Positions 26,188-36,068 of a stretch of 64,000 bases of DNA are shown here, piece after piece. The DNA comes from Sporocytophaga myxococcoides. Its GTDB lineage: Bacteria; Bacteroidota; Bacteroidia; Cytophagales; Cytophagaceae. The stretch spans positions 1 through 64,000 of the forward strand of contig NZ_BBLT01000003.1 of the NCBI RefSeq assembly GCF_000775915.1. The letters run 5' to 3'. Under the pieces are notes generated by a model. It was given only the letters and a program-made list of their open reading frames with translations. It was not told the origin of the DNA and searched no databases. The translations under genes were made by a program, and so were the position numbers. Within the stretch, counting starts at the first letter, position 1, and each line of letters starts with the position of its first letter.

Positions 26188-26952
26188 TTGAAAATAGTAA
26201 CTTACAACGTAAATGGCTTACGATCAGCTATTAGTAAAGGCTTCGTAAAATGGCTTGAAGCTACAGGAGCTGATGTTATTTGCCTGCAGGAGATTAAATC
26301 AACACCAGAACAGGTAGATATAACAGAATTTGAAGCAATAGGATTTAACTATCTACATTGGCATCCTGCAGTGAAAAAAGGATATAGTGGAGTTGCGATT
26401 TTTTCCAAAATTAAGCCTGTAAATGTCTGTGGAGGTTGTGGTATGGAAAAATACGATTATGAAGGCAGAGTTTTAAGAATAGATTTTGAAACTTTTTCAA
26501 TTCTCAACGTATATATGCCTTCAGGATCTAGCGGAGAAGAGAGACAAGCCTTTAAAATGTGCTGGTTAGATGATTTTTATAATTATGTTTCCACACTTAG
26601 GATAGATTTTCCCCGTTTAATTGTTTGTGGCGACTATAATATTTGTCATCAAGCAATAGATATACATAACCCAAAGTCCAATGCTAATTCTTCAGGTTTT
26701 CTACCTGAAGAAAGGGCCTGGATGTCAAAGTTTTTTGAAAGCGGTTTTGTGGATGCATTCCGGCATTTTAATTCTGAACCTCATCATTATACATGGTGGA
26801 CATACAGAATGAACGCAAGAAGTAAAAATCTTGGCTGGCGCATAGATTACCATGCCGTAACAGAAAATTTAAAAGATCGCCTGAAAAGAGCAATTATTTT
26901 AAACGAAGCTAAACATTCAGACCATTGCCCGGTCCTTATTGAAATTGTTTAG
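26188..26952 (+). CDS. xth: Exodeoxyribonuclease III
   Basis: 254 residues of the exonuclease-endonuclease-phosphatase fold: MKIVTYNVNGLRSA, catalytic VICLQEIKS, GDYNICHQAIDIHNP and the C-terminal HSDHCPVLIEI. The TTG at 26188 is the start because it places the canonical MKIVTYNVNG at residue 1. The enzyme cuts at abasic sites and has 3'-5' exonuclease activity, complementing nth and mutY in this window. It follows the 112-aa gene closely. Confidence 0.96.
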   Translation: MKIVTYNVNGLRSAISKGFVKWLEATGADVICLQEIKSTPEQVDITEFEAIGFNYLHWHPAVKKGYSGVAIFSKIKPVNVCGGCGMEKYDYEGRVLRIDFETFSILNVYMPSGSSGEERQAFKMCWLDDFYNYVSTLRIDFPRLIVCGDYNICHQAIDIHNPKSNANSSGFLPEERAWMSKFFESGFVDAFRHFNSEPHHYTWWTYRMNARSKNLGWRIDYHAVTENLKDRLKRAIILNEAKHSDHCPVLIEIV

Positions 26953-27046
26953 ATCAATATTTTCGTTTAATACATTTTGTTATTAAATTGGCCTCTTTAA
27001 AAATCTAATTGGGTACTGAATGTTCAACCAATTTTTTAAAAAATAA

Positions 27047-28810
27047 ATGAAGAAATTGTTATTAACCTTAGCGTGCGCCGGGGTGATGTTGTCATCATGC
27101 GATACAACAAAAGAAACTGGCAGCGGTGAATCTTCCAGCCTAACTGCAGCGAAGGGAGGAAGATATTATGGCGGAGTGTTTAAAGTTAATGAGTCCGACT
27201 ACATTAAAAATTTATTCCCTCATAATATTACTGATGCGATATCCTACCGCGTTGCAAATCAGGTCTATGAAGGATTGATGAAATTTAATCAGGCCGATTT
27301 AAGTCTCATAAAAGGGATAGCTGAAGATTATTCAGTAGATCCCAGCCAAACTGTTTACACATTCAAAATCAGAAAAGGTGTTTTGTTTCATGATAATGAA
27401 TGTTTTCCAGGAGGGAAAGGTAGAGAGTTAACTGCAGAAGATGTTAAATTCTGTTTTACTCAACTATGTACCCAAAATATTAATAATCAAGGCTTTAGCG
27501 TATTTCAAGGTATTTTGAAAGGCGCTGATGAATACTACAAAGCTTCAGAAGGAGGAAAAAAACCTTCATTTGAAGTGGAAGGCATCAAAGTAATTGATCC
27601 TAATACTATTCAATTAACTCTAACTGCTCCAAACTCAATTTTCCTTTATAATCTTGCAAGACCATTTACCTATATATTCCCTAAAGAAGCTTTAGAGAAA
27701 TATGGTCTTGAGATGAGAACGAAAGCCGTTGGAACCGGACCTTTCAAAATTTTCAGCATAGAAGATGACATTTCCATTATTCTTAAGAAAAATGATAACT
27801 ATTGGGGTTCAGATGAACACGGAAACAAATTACCATTCCTGGATGCTATAAAAATCAAGTTTATTAAGGATAAGAAAACTGAGCTTTTAGAATTCAAGAA
27901 AGGGAATCTTGATATGATGTACAGACTTCCAACTGACCATATCATAGAAATTCTTGAAGAGGTAAAAGGAAACAAAGGTCAATACGGACAATATGACCTG
28001 CAGAGAACACCAGAAATGGCTACTCACTTCCTTTCCTTCCTGAATCAAGGTAAAATCTTTAACAATAAAGATTTAAGAAAAGCATTCTCATTTGCAATTG
28101 ACAGAAAGAAAATCCTTGAATTCGTGCTAAACGGAGAAGGTTATGCCCCTGCTACACATGGTATAACTCCAATAGATATCTTTAAAAATCCTCTTTATGA
28201 TGTCAGCAAAATTAATGGGTATGACCTTAATCTGGATTCTGCAAAATATTATCTGAAAAAAGCTGGTTATCCTGATGGAAAAGGATTCCCTAAAATAACT
28301 CTAGAACTTAACTCAGACGGAGAAAGAAATGCTGCAGTAGCAGAAGAAATTCAGAAACAACTTAAAGAGCACTTAAACATCTCAATAGAACTGAACATTG
28401 TTCCATTCGCTCAGTTAGTTGAAAACATGATTAATGGAAAAAGCGACTTTTTCAGAGGTGGTTGGATTGCAGATTATCCAAACCCTGAAAACTTCCTGTG
28501 GTTCTTCTATGGAAAAACCGTTCCTGCCAGTCTTGAAAAGCCATCATATCCAAATATGATGAGATACAAGAGTGAAAAGTTTGACAAACTTTATGAAGCC
28601 GGCTTAAAAGCTACAACTCAGGAAGAAGCTTTCAAACACTTCCTTGAGGCCGAAAACATAGTAATGCAGGATGCTCCAATCATGGTATTATGGTACGATG
28701 AAGGATATAGACTGATGCAGGCTTTTGTTAAGAACTTCCCGAATAATGCAATGCAATACAGGGACTTCACAAACGTCTACTTTGAGTATCCGAAGAAAGC
28801 GGACATGTAA
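27047..28810 (+). CDS. Oligopeptide ABC transporter substrate-binding lipoprotein
   Basis: 587 residues of solute-binding family 5. The lipobox is LSSC (Cys18). Family landmarks are YRVANQVYEGLMKF, YTFKIRKGVLFHDNECF, VGTGPFKI and RKAFSFAIDRKKIL. It captures oligopeptides or similar ligands at the cell envelope. No permease or ATPase gene is adjacent, as is usual in Bacteroidota where the other subunits lie elsewhere. A hairpin follows 33 bases after the stop. Confidence 0.9.
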   Translation: MKKLLLTLACAGVMLSSCDTTKETGSGESSSLTAAKGGRYYGGVFKVNESDYIKNLFPHNITDAISYRVANQVYEGLMKFNQADLSLIKGIAEDYSVDPSQTVYTFKIRKGVLFHDNECFPGGKGRELTAEDVKFCFTQLCTQNINNQGFSVFQGILKGADEYYKASEGGKKPSFEVEGIKVIDPNTIQLTLTAPNSIFLYNLARPFTYIFPKEALEKYGLEMRTKAVGTGPFKIFSIEDDISIILKKNDNYWGSDEHGNKLPFLDAIKIKFIKDKKTELLEFKKGNLDMMYRLPTDHIIEILEEVKGNKGQYGQYDLQRTPEMATHFLSFLNQGKIFNNKDLRKAFSFAIDRKKILEFVLNGEGYAPATHGITPIDIFKNPLYDVSKINGYDLNLDSAKYYLKKAGYPDGKGFPKITLELNSDGERNAAVAEEIQKQLKEHLNISIELNIVPFAQLVENMINGKSDFFRGGWIADYPNPENFLWFFYGKTVPASLEKPSYPNMMRYKSEKFDKLYEAGLKATTQEEAFKHFLEAENIVMQDAPIMVLWYDEGYRLMQAFVKNFPNNAMQYRDFTNVYFEYPKKADM

Positions 28811-28843
28811 TTGGTTGAATAAAAACTTATTAATAACCATTTT

Positions 28844-28870
28844 GAGCAGGATCGAAGTTCGGTCCTGCTC
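28844..28870 (+). terminator. Hairpin after the peptide-binding lipoprotein gene
   Basis: GAGCAGGATCGAA pairs with TTCGGTCCTGCTC with one wobble and almost no loop. The T-tail is weak (ATCTTAATTT), so efficiency is uncertain. Confidence 0.55.
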
Positions 28871-28926
28871 ATCTTAATTTAAAAGGCCTACAAAAATAAT
28901 CAACTGGACGACCTCGTTAAGAAGTG

Positions 28927-31900
28927 ATGAAACCAGCAGAAAACTTCGATAAACTCTTAGTAAACCTCAAGGCCTACAAAAGAAAGTATTACCTTAACCA
29001 AATGCTTAAGGGTGGAATTCTATTTTTAACACTTCTATCTTCCACTTACTTATTTTTTTCAATACTTGAATACTATGGGAAATTCAGCCAAACAGTAAGA
29101 GTAATATTTTTCTTTACATATCTTATTTCCGGTTCCCTAGCATTTTTTACCTGGATCGTGGATCCGTTATTAAAATATTTTGCGATCAACAAACAGCTGT
29201 CTGACGAAGAAGCATCTCGACAAATAGGACTATACTTTCCTGAAATCAAGGACAAACTATTAAATACACTTCAACTCAAGAAAATGAGTGAGAAGGATAG
29301 TGAGCTTATAAGGGCAAGTATAGAACAAAAGACTAATTCATTGTCAATAGTCCCTTTTTCCAACGCTATTAGCATAAGGGAAAATAAAAGATATTTACGA
29401 TATCTTGTTGGACCAATTGTCATCATAGTTTTGATAGTATTCTTTCTCCCACACATTTTTGTAGAAAGTACTGCCCGCATTATAAATTATAATACTGACT
29501 ACAAAGAGAAGGCACCGTTCACCTTTGTACTTGAAAATAAATCATTAAAAGCATTTAAAAACGAGGATTTTGAGATCAACTTATCCATAAAAGGTAATTC
29601 TGTCCCTGAATCTGTTTACCTCATATCCGCAAATAAAAGGTCTAAATTAAAAAACCTTGGAAAAGGAAAATTCTCTTATCTTTTTAAGAATATTCAGAGA
29701 AAAGAAGACTTCAATTTTGAAGCTGCAGGTTTTATTTCCGACGGATACTCTATTGATTTAATTAATAGACCAGAGCTTGCTTCATTTGATGTATATTTAA
29801 ATTACCCATCCTATCTAAAAAAGCAGTCTGAAAAGGTAAAAAACATTGGAAATTTAAGCATTCCTGAAGGAACTTCAGTTACCTGGGAGTTCAGTACTAA
29901 ATCAGCCAATGTAATTAAGATTTTGTTTTCTTCCGGAAAACAAATTACAGAAAACATAAAAGACGATTCTTATAAGCTGTCTAAAACCTTTAATAAGACA
30001 GAAAGCTATGATCTTGAGCTACAGAACAAACAGGTCAAAAGTAAAGAGAAGATTAGTTACACTATTAATGTAATTCCGGACCAGTTTCCTCAAATTTCAA
30101 GTGAGGAATACCACGATTCAATCCTATATAACTTTATTAGTCTTGGGGGAAGCCTAAACGACGACTACGGATTGACAAGCTTAAGACTTTTTTATAAAAA
30201 AACTTTAGCCGACAGCAAAGAGAAAGAATCTCAGTTCAAATCCATCAATGTTCCAATTGATCCAAAATTTTTGTCTCAGAATTTTATCTTTAATTGGAAC
30301 ATCGATTCCTTAAATTTAAAACCAGGAGAAAGTCTTGAATACTATCTTCAAGTATGGGATAATGATGGTGTAAATGGAAGAAAAAGTTCTAAATCCAAGA
30401 CTTATGGATTAAAACTTCCATCAAAAGAAGAGGTATCAAAAGCTATATCTAAAAATTCAAGTCAGACAGAAAACAAAATGGAAAAAGCTTTGAGCAAATC
30501 TCAGCAGATCCAGAAAGACCTGAATAAAATAGAAGAAAAACTAAAAGGGAAGAATAATCTAAACTGGCAAGACAAAAAGAGTATAGAAGAACTTCTTAAC
30601 AAGCATGAAGAACTTCGAAAAGAAATTGAAGAGTTAAAAAAAGCAAATGAGAAACTGAATCAACAACAGGATAAGTTTAGTCCATCCAGTGAAGAAATGG
30701 CAAAAAAAATGGAGCAGTTGCAAAAGCTCATGAATGAATTACTGGACGAAGAGACAAAAAAACTGTATGATGAGCTTCAAAAACTCATGGAAAAAAATGC
30801 TCCAAAACAGGATCTTCAAAAAGTGTTGGATGCCATACAGAAGAAAGAGAGCAATTTGGATAAAGAGCTAGACAGAGCTCTTGAAATGTTTAAGCAACTT
30901 AAATTTGATCAGAAGTCAGAAGAAATCATTAATGACCTAAAAGAAACTGCAAAAGAGCAGGAAAAACTTGCTGAAAAAACAACGCAAAAGCAGGAAGATC
31001 AAAAATCTCTTCAAGAACAACAAGAGAAGCTGAATGAAGACTTTAAAAATATCCAGGAGAAATTAAATGATCTTGAAAAGATTAATGAGTCATTGCAAAA
31101 CAAAAATGATCTTGAAAATACAGATTCAAAAGAAAATGAAATATCCAATGAACAACAAAACAGTTCCGAACAACTGAAGAACAATCAAAACAAAAAAGCA
31201 GGTAATTCCCAGAAAAATGCAGCCGACAAAATGAAAGAAATGGCTGATAAACTATCTTCGATGCAGAAATCCAATGAACAACAACAAGCCGAAGAGAACA
31301 TGGAAGACCTGAGAATGATATTAGAAAACCTCGTAAGGCTCTCCTTTGACCAGGAGGATGTCATGAAGGAATTCAAAAAAGTTAATCAAACAGACCCAAG
31401 ATTCATTGCATTATCACAAAAACAGCTAAAACTTAAGGATGATAGTAAAATTATTGAAGACAGCCTTTTGGCATTAGCAAAAAGAGTCTACCAAATTGAA
31501 TCTTTTGTTACCCGCGAAGTTGGGCAAATGAAAGATTTTATGGATGAAAGTGCAAAAGCAATTAAAGACAGGAGGCCAGATATAGCTGCAGGCAAGCAAC
31601 AGTTTGCAATGACATCTATAAATAATCTTGCATTGATGCTTAACGATGTATTGAAGCAGATGCAGGAACAAATGGCTCAGTCAATGAAAAGCGGGTCTTC
31701 GATGTGCAAGAAACCTGGAAAAAATCCTAAGCCAGGTGTGGGAGAGCTTCAAAAACAACTCAATCAGAAAATACAGCAACTAAAGCAGGGAGGAAAAACA
31801 GGGAAAGAGCTTTCTGAAGAACTCGCAAAACTAGCTGCGGAACAAGAAACCATCAGAAAAGCGATGAAAGAACTTGAGAAAATGATGAATAAAAATGGTG

Positions 31901-32238
31901 GTCAGGCACCAGGAAACAATCTAAATCAGCTTTCTCAAAAAATGGAAGAAACAGAAAATGATCTTGTAAATAAAAAACTGACTCAGGAAATGATCTTGAG
32001 ACAGCAGGAAATACTAACAAGATTATTAGAAGCAGAAAAGGCAGTAAGGGAAAGAGATCTAGATGAGAAAAGAGAAGCGGAATCTGCCAAAGAACCAAAA
32101 CAGGATATTCCTCCTTCGTTTGAGAAATATCTCAAAGCAAAAGAAAGGCAAATAGACCTATTAAAATCCATTTCACCTGCTTTAACACCATACTATAAGC
32201 AGGAAGTAAATGAATATTTTCAGAAAATAGACAATTAA
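28927..32238 (+). CDS. DUF4175 giant membrane-anchored coiled-coil protein
   Basis: 1103 residues. Three membrane helices near residues 30-50, 58-80 and 160-178 precede a periplasmic beta-rich region (about 185-500) and then a very long Gln/Glu/Lys-rich coiled coil (about 510-1080). This is the DUF4175 arrangement of Bacteroidota, function unknown. GTG at 28924 is possible, but ATG at 28927 is preferred. The following RsbW-like ATPase and ybeY form a compact run. A structural or envelope-spanning role is inference from architecture only. Confidence 0.8.
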   Translation: MKPAENFDKLLVNLKAYKRKYYLNQMLKGGILFLTLLSSTYLFFSILEYYGKFSQTVRVIFFFTYLISGSLAFFTWIVDPLLKYFAINKQLSDEEASRQIGLYFPEIKDKLLNTLQLKKMSEKDSELIRASIEQKTNSLSIVPFSNAISIRENKRYLRYLVGPIVIIVLIVFFLPHIFVESTARIINYNTDYKEKAPFTFVLENKSLKAFKNEDFEINLSIKGNSVPESVYLISANKRSKLKNLGKGKFSYLFKNIQRKEDFNFEAAGFISDGYSIDLINRPELASFDVYLNYPSYLKKQSEKVKNIGNLSIPEGTSVTWEFSTKSANVIKILFSSGKQITENIKDDSYKLSKTFNKTESYDLELQNKQVKSKEKISYTINVIPDQFPQISSEEYHDSILYNFISLGGSLNDDYGLTSLRLFYKKTLADSKEKESQFKSINVPIDPKFLSQNFIFNWNIDSLNLKPGESLEYYLQVWDNDGVNGRKSSKSKTYGLKLPSKEEVSKAISKNSSQTENKMEKALSKSQQIQKDLNKIEEKLKGKNNLNWQDKKSIEELLNKHEELRKEIEELKKANEKLNQQQDKFSPSSEEMAKKMEQLQKLMNELLDEETKKLYDELQKLMEKNAPKQDLQKVLDAIQKKESNLDKELDRALEMFKQLKFDQKSEEIINDLKETAKEQEKLAEKTTQKQEDQKSLQEQQEKLNEDFKNIQEKLNDLEKINESLQNKNDLENTDSKENEISNEQQNSSEQLKNNQNKKAGNSQKNAADKMKEMADKLSSMQKSNEQQQAEENMEDLRMILENLVRLSFDQEDVMKEFKKVNQTDPRFIALSQKQLKLKDDSKIIEDSLLALAKRVYQIESFVTREVGQMKDFMDESAKAIKDRRPDIAAGKQQFAMTSINNLALMLNDVLKQMQEQMAQSMKSGSSMCKKPGKNPKPGVGELQKQLNQKIQQLKQGGKTGKELSEELAKLAAEQETIRKAMKELEKMMNKNGGQAPGNNLNQLSQKMEETENDLVNKKLTQEMILRQQEILTRLLEAEKAVRERDLDEKREAESAKEPKQDIPPSFEKYLKAKERQIDLLKSISPALTPYYKQEVNEYFQKIDN

Positions 32239-32265
32239 GATAAAACCGTATTATAAAGTTAAAGA

Positions 32266-32670
32266 ATGATGAATTCGCTTAGGATACAGATCCCTTCCTT
32301 ACCGGAAAACATTAGAATTGTTGAGAGCTTTATCGACAATGTAAAAGACAAGTTTCAGATTGATGATGACATCTATGGAAACATCATGGTTGCTGTTACA
32401 GAGTCAGTAAACAATGCTATTGTTCACGGAAACAAAGGAGACAGAACGAAAAATGTTGTCCTAGCTGCAGAATGCCAGGATAATCACTTAAAATTTATTA
32501 TTGAAGATGAAGGCCCAGGCTTTAACTATGACTCATTACCAGATCCAACTGCACCAGAAAACCTGGACAAAATAGGGGGAAGAGGAATATTTCTGATGAA
32601 GCATTTATCCGACCTGGTCGAATTCAAAAATGAAGGAAGAACTGTAGAACTTTCATTTTACTTTAATTAA
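32266..32670 (+). CDS. RsbW-like ATP-binding (anti-sigma regulatory) protein
   Basis: 134 residues of the GHKL ATPase fold: the N box AVTESVNNAIVHGNK (about 45-60), the G1 box IEDEGPGFNYDSLP (about 86-99) and the G2 region GGRGIFLMKHLSD (about 111-123). Single-domain members are serine kinases of anti-anti-sigma proteins or partner-switching regulators. No STAS partner is nearby. The stop overlaps the ybeY start by one base. Confidence 0.88.
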   Translation: MMNSLRIQIPSLPENIRIVESFIDNVKDKFQIDDDIYGNIMVAVTESVNNAIVHGNKGDRTKNVVLAAECQDNHLKFIIEDEGPGFNYDSLPDPTAPENLDKIGGRGIFLMKHLSDLVEFKNEGRTVELSFYFN

Positions 32671-33128
32671 TGTCAAATACATCTGAAATTTTTTTTCATA
32701 AAGAAGATATTTCCTTTCGCTTTTTACACAAAGAAAAAATTATCCAGTGGATAAACGAGGTGGCAAAAAAGGAAAAGAGGTCCATTGGATACATCAACTA
32801 TATTTTCTGTTCTGATAATTATCTTTTAGAGCTCAATAAGGATTACCTTAACCATAAAACTTTAACAGACATTATCACATTTGATAATTCTGATGGAACT
32901 TTAATAGAATCTGATATTTTCATAAGCATCGAGCGAGTAAAAGAAAATGCAATCAAATTCGATACAACTTTCCACCAAGAGCTTTATAGGGTTTTAATCC
33001 ATGGAGTACTACACCTCTGTGGATACAAAGACAAAAATGACGAAGAAAAAAACCTTATGAGAGAGAAAGAAAACAAATACATCAAACTCCTAAACTCAAA
33101 GTACAATATTCCACGTGGAACAAAATAA
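32670..33128 (+). CDS. ybeY: Endoribonuclease YbeY
   Basis: 152 residues of the UPF0054 metalloprotein family, which matures 16S rRNA and polices ribosomes. The zinc motif normally HxxxHxxxxxH reads HGVLHLCGYKD: His111 and His115 are kept, but Asp121 replaces the third His. This substitution is usual in Bacteroidota and Asp can ligate zinc, so activity is likely retained. The gene overlaps the preceding ATPase, and its 3' end contains a parS-like palindrome encoding the last residues. Confidence 0.93.
   Translation: MSNTSEIFFHKEDISFRFLHKEKIIQWINEVAKKEKRSIGYINYIFCSDNYLLELNKDYLNHKTLTDIITFDNSDGTLIESDIFISIERVKENAIKFDTTFHQELYRVLIHGVLHLCGYKDKNDEEKNLMREKENKYIKLLNSKYNIPRGTK
33107..33122. promoter_or_regulatory. 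parS-like site 1
   Basis: TATTCCACGTGGAACA: one mismatch to the palindromic TGTTCCACGTGGAACA, inside the 3' end of ybeY. The parS consensus of chromosomal ParB systems is TGTTNCACGTGAAACA. Confidence 0.7.
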
Positions 33129-33143
33129 CAACAATCAACTTTA

Positions 33144-33159
33144 TGTTCCACGTGAAACA
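33144..33159. promoter_or_regulatory. parS-like site 2
   Basis: TGTTCCACGTGAAACA, a full match to the Bacillus-type parS consensus TGTTNCACGTGAAACA. Confidence 0.85.
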
Positions 33160-33196
33160 TTACAAAGGAATAAACTAATAAAAATATACCACAAAA

Positions 33197-33212
33197 TGTT
33201 CCACGTGAAACA
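33197..33212. promoter_or_regulatory. parS-like site 3
   Basis: TGTTCCACGTGAAACA, identical to site 2 and 53 bases from it. Confidence 0.85.
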
Positions 33213-33284
33213 TAAAACTATAATAAAATAATAACTCTACATAATTCAGTCTCGCCTAATAGAGATTATAAAACAACAAAATAT

Positions 33285-33300
33285 TGTTCCACGTGGAACA
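33285..33300. promoter_or_regulatory. parS-like site 4
   Basis: TGTTCCACGTGGAACA, a perfect palindrome 20 bases before the mnmG start codon. It differs from sites 2 and 3 at one base. Confidence 0.8.
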
Positions 33301-33319
33301 TAAAAATAATTTACATACA

Positions 33320-35185
33320 ATGTTCAAAGAATACGATGTAATTGTTGTAGGTGCAGGTCATGCCGGATGTGAAGCTGCTGCTGCTGCTGCTAAAATGGGT
33401 TCAACAGTACTACTTGCAACAATGAATATGCAAACTATAGCTCAAATGTCATGTAATCCGGCAATGGGGGGAGTAGCAAAAGGTCAAATTGTAAGAGAGA
33501 TAGATGCGCTAGGTGGAATGTCAGGTATTATATCTGACAAATCTATGATTCAATTCAGGATGTTAAATAGATCCAAAGGTCCAGCAATGTGGAGTCCAAG
33601 AAGCCAAAACGATAGAATGAAATTTGCGGAAGAATGGAGACTAACACTTGAAAGAACACCAAATGTAGATTTCTGGCAAGAAATGATCAGTGGACTTCTT
33701 GTAAAAGACGGAAAAGTAGTTGGTGTGAGAACAGGAATGGGTATAGAAATAAAAGCAAAATCAGTAGTTCTTACAAATGGCACATTCTTGAATGGGATAA
33801 TACATATTGGAGAAAAGAGATTTGGCGGCGGAAGAACAGCAGAAAAGGCAGCAACAGGAATAACAGAACAGCTTGTTGAACTAGGCTTCGAAGCTGGAAG
33901 GATGAAAACAGGAACTCCACCCAGAATAGATGGAAGATCTTTAAACTATGAAAGAATGGAGGAACAAAAAGGAGATGAAAATCCTGGAAAATTCTCTTAT
34001 TCTGAAAAAACATCAGCGCCCAAAGAACAGAGAAGCTGTTACATAACCTATACTAACAAAGATGTTCATGAAGTACTAAAAACAGGTTTTGACAAATCTC
34101 CTATGTATACTGGGAGAATAAAAGGATTAGGACCCAGATATTGTCCATCTGTAGAAGACAAAATAAACAGATTCGCAGACAAAGAAAGACACCAGATATT
34201 TGTAGAACCTGAAGGATGGAACACAGTTGAAATCTATGTAAATGGTTTCTCAACATCATTACCTGAAGATGTACAATACAATGCTCTTAAACTAATACCA
34301 GGATTTGAGAATGTGAAAATGTTCAGACCAGGATATGCTATTGAATACGACTATTTCCCCCCAACACAATTAAAACTAACCCTTGAAACAAAAATTCTGG
34401 ATAACTTATATTTCGCAGGACAGATTAATGGAACAACAGGTTACGAAGAAGCAGCTTGTCAGGGATTAATTGCTGGAATAAATGCACACAATAAAGTCCA
34501 CGAAAAGAAAGAATTTATTCTGAGTAGATCAGAAGCATATATTGGAGTCCTGATTGACGACCTGGTAAATAAAGGTACAGAAGAACCATACAGAATGTTT
34601 ACCTCAAGAGCAGAATATAGAATTTTACTTCGTCAAGACAATGCAGATTTAAGATTAACAGGAAAAGGGTATGAATTAGGGCTCGCCAGCAGGGAAAGAT
34701 TTGAGAAAATGGAGGAAAAGAAAAAAGGGGTATTAAATCTGACAGAGCAACTAAAGTCTTTCAAATTCCAACCAGAACAAATCAATTCAAGATTAGAAGA
34801 ACTTGGAAGTGCACAGATAAGAGAGAAAGCAACCTATCTTAATCTCATAAAAAGACCAGATTTGGATATAAAAGATCTGGCAAACATCAATGCAGAAACA
34901 CAGAAACTACTTGCCAATTATAGTGATGATATTGTAGAACAAACTTCCATTGAAGTAAAATATGAAAGCTATATACAGAAAGAAGAAGCACTGGCAAAAA
35001 AAATGACAAACATGGAAAATTTTCAAATAAATGAATCCATGAACTATGATAGTTTAGTTGCACTATCAGCTGAAGCAAGAGAAAAGTTAAAAAGAATTAA
35101 ACCAAAAACACTAGGACAAGCATCAAGAATAAGTGGAATTACACCATCAGACATTTCCGTTCTAATGATCTATCTAGGAAAATAA
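33320..35185 (+). CDS. mnmG: tRNA uridine-5-carboxymethylaminomethyl modification enzyme MnmG (GidA)
   Basis: 621 residues. [20 protein letters not shown] gives the FAD-binding GxGxxG at the very N-terminus; [32 protein letters not shown] and [16 protein letters not shown] are MnmG hallmarks. With MnmE it modifies U34 of certain tRNAs. The start is ATG 33320; an in-frame TTG at 33284 would translate the parS site into MFHVEH and should be rejected. mnmG lies next to the replication origin in many bacteria, consistent with the parS cluster and DnaA boxes here. Confidence 0.97.
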   Translation: MFKEYDVIVVGAGHAGCEAAAAAAKMGSTVLLATMNMQTIAQMSCNPAMGGVAKGQIVREIDALGGMSGIISDKSMIQFRMLNRSKGPAMWSPRSQNDRMKFAEEWRLTLERTPNVDFWQEMISGLLVKDGKVVGVRTGMGIEIKAKSVVLTNGTFLNGIIHIGEKRFGGGRTAEKAATGITEQLVELGFEAGRMKTGTPPRIDGRSLNYERMEEQKGDENPGKFSYSEKTSAPKEQRSCYITYTNKDVHEVLKTGFDKSPMYTGRIKGLGPRYCPSVEDKINRFADKERHQIFVEPEGWNTVEIYVNGFSTSLPEDVQYNALKLIPGFENVKMFRPGYAIEYDYFPPTQLKLTLETKILDNLYFAGQINGTTGYEEAACQGLIAGINAHNKVHEKKEFILSRSEAYIGVLIDDLVNKGTEEPYRMFTSRAEYRILLRQDNADLRLTGKGYELGLASRERFEKMEEKKKGVLNLTEQLKSFKFQPEQINSRLEELGSAQIREKATYLNLIKRPDLDIKDLANINAETQKLLANYSDDIVEQTSIEVKYESYIQKEEALAKKMTNMENFQINESMNYDSLVALSAEAREKLKRIKPKTLGQASRISGITPSDISVLMIYLGK

Positions 35186-35186
35186 A

Positions 35187-36068
35187 ATGAAAAATATAAC
35201 CTCATGCCCTGTTTGTCATTCTACAGGATTAGGACTAAAATTGAATATAAAAGATTACTCTATAACCCAAGAGAATTTTAATCTTTTAGAATGCCCTAAA
35301 TGCAAATTGCACATTACCTCCCCACAGCCAACTGAGGAAGATATCGGAAGATACTACCAATCCGAAAAATATGTATCTCATACAGATTCAAAGAAAGGAT
35401 TCATCAACGCAATTTACCATAGAATAAGAAAAATAACTCTTACAGCTAAACTCGACTTAATAAACAAGTATTCAAAACCAGGAAACTTATTAGATATAGG
35501 ATGTGGTACAGGATACTTTTTAAAGAAATGTCAGGAAAACGGATGGAGAATAACAGGTACCGAACCTGACAATGGTGCAAGGCAAAAAGCTAAAGATTTA
35601 ACAGGAAAAGAAATTTATGGAAGTATAGATGAAATTACAGCCATAAAAGAATTCAATGTAATAACTCTTTGGCATGTACTTGAACATATACATGATCCAG
35701 TAAAAGCATTGGTAAAAATAAAGGAATTATTAAAAGATGAAGGAACAGTTATTATTGCAGTTCCAAATTTAGAGTCTAATGATGCTAAACACTATCAGGA
35801 AACATGGGCTGCATATGATGTTCCCAGACATCTATACCATTTCTCGAAGACAGCTCTGAACAATTTACTAATACAAACAGGATTTCAATTGATAGAAACC
35901 AAACCAATGAAATTCGATAGTTATTATGTAAGCATGTTAAGCGAAAAATATAAAGGAACAAATAATCCTCTAAACGCTTTCATCACTGGATTTAAATCAA
36001 ATTTAAGAGCAAAAAAAGAATCAGGAAACTACTCTAGTATTATATATATCGCAAGAATAAAAAAATGA
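35187..36068 (+). CDS. Class I SAM-dependent methyltransferase with zinc ribbon
   Basis: 293 residues. An N-terminal CPVC...CPKC ribbon (residues about 7-37) is followed by a Methyltransf_23 domain with the SAM loop LLDIGCGTGYFL (about 97-108), ITLWHVLEHI and VPRHLYHFSKTAL. Substrates of this group include lipids, sugars and small molecules and cannot be told here. The start is one base after the mnmG stop and its end overlaps the next gene by 4 bases (ATGA). Confidence 0.85.
   Translation: MKNITSCPVCHSTGLGLKLNIKDYSITQENFNLLECPKCKLHITSPQPTEEDIGRYYQSEKYVSHTDSKKGFINAIYHRIRKITLTAKLDLINKYSKPGNLLDIGCGTGYFLKKCQENGWRITGTEPDNGARQKAKDLTGKEIYGSIDEITAIKEFNVITLWHVLEHIHDPVKALVKIKELLKDEGTVIIAVPNLESNDAKHYQETWAAYDVPRHLYHFSKTALNNLLIQTGFQLIETKPMKFDSYYVSMLSEKYKGTNNPLNAFITGFKSNLRAKKESGNYSSIIYIARIKK

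Noticed and set aside
33284-33319. N-terminal extension [12 protein letters not shown] of mnmG from a TTG start
   Set aside because: The extension is the translation of a parS-like palindrome; the canonical MnmG N-terminus begins at ATG 33320.
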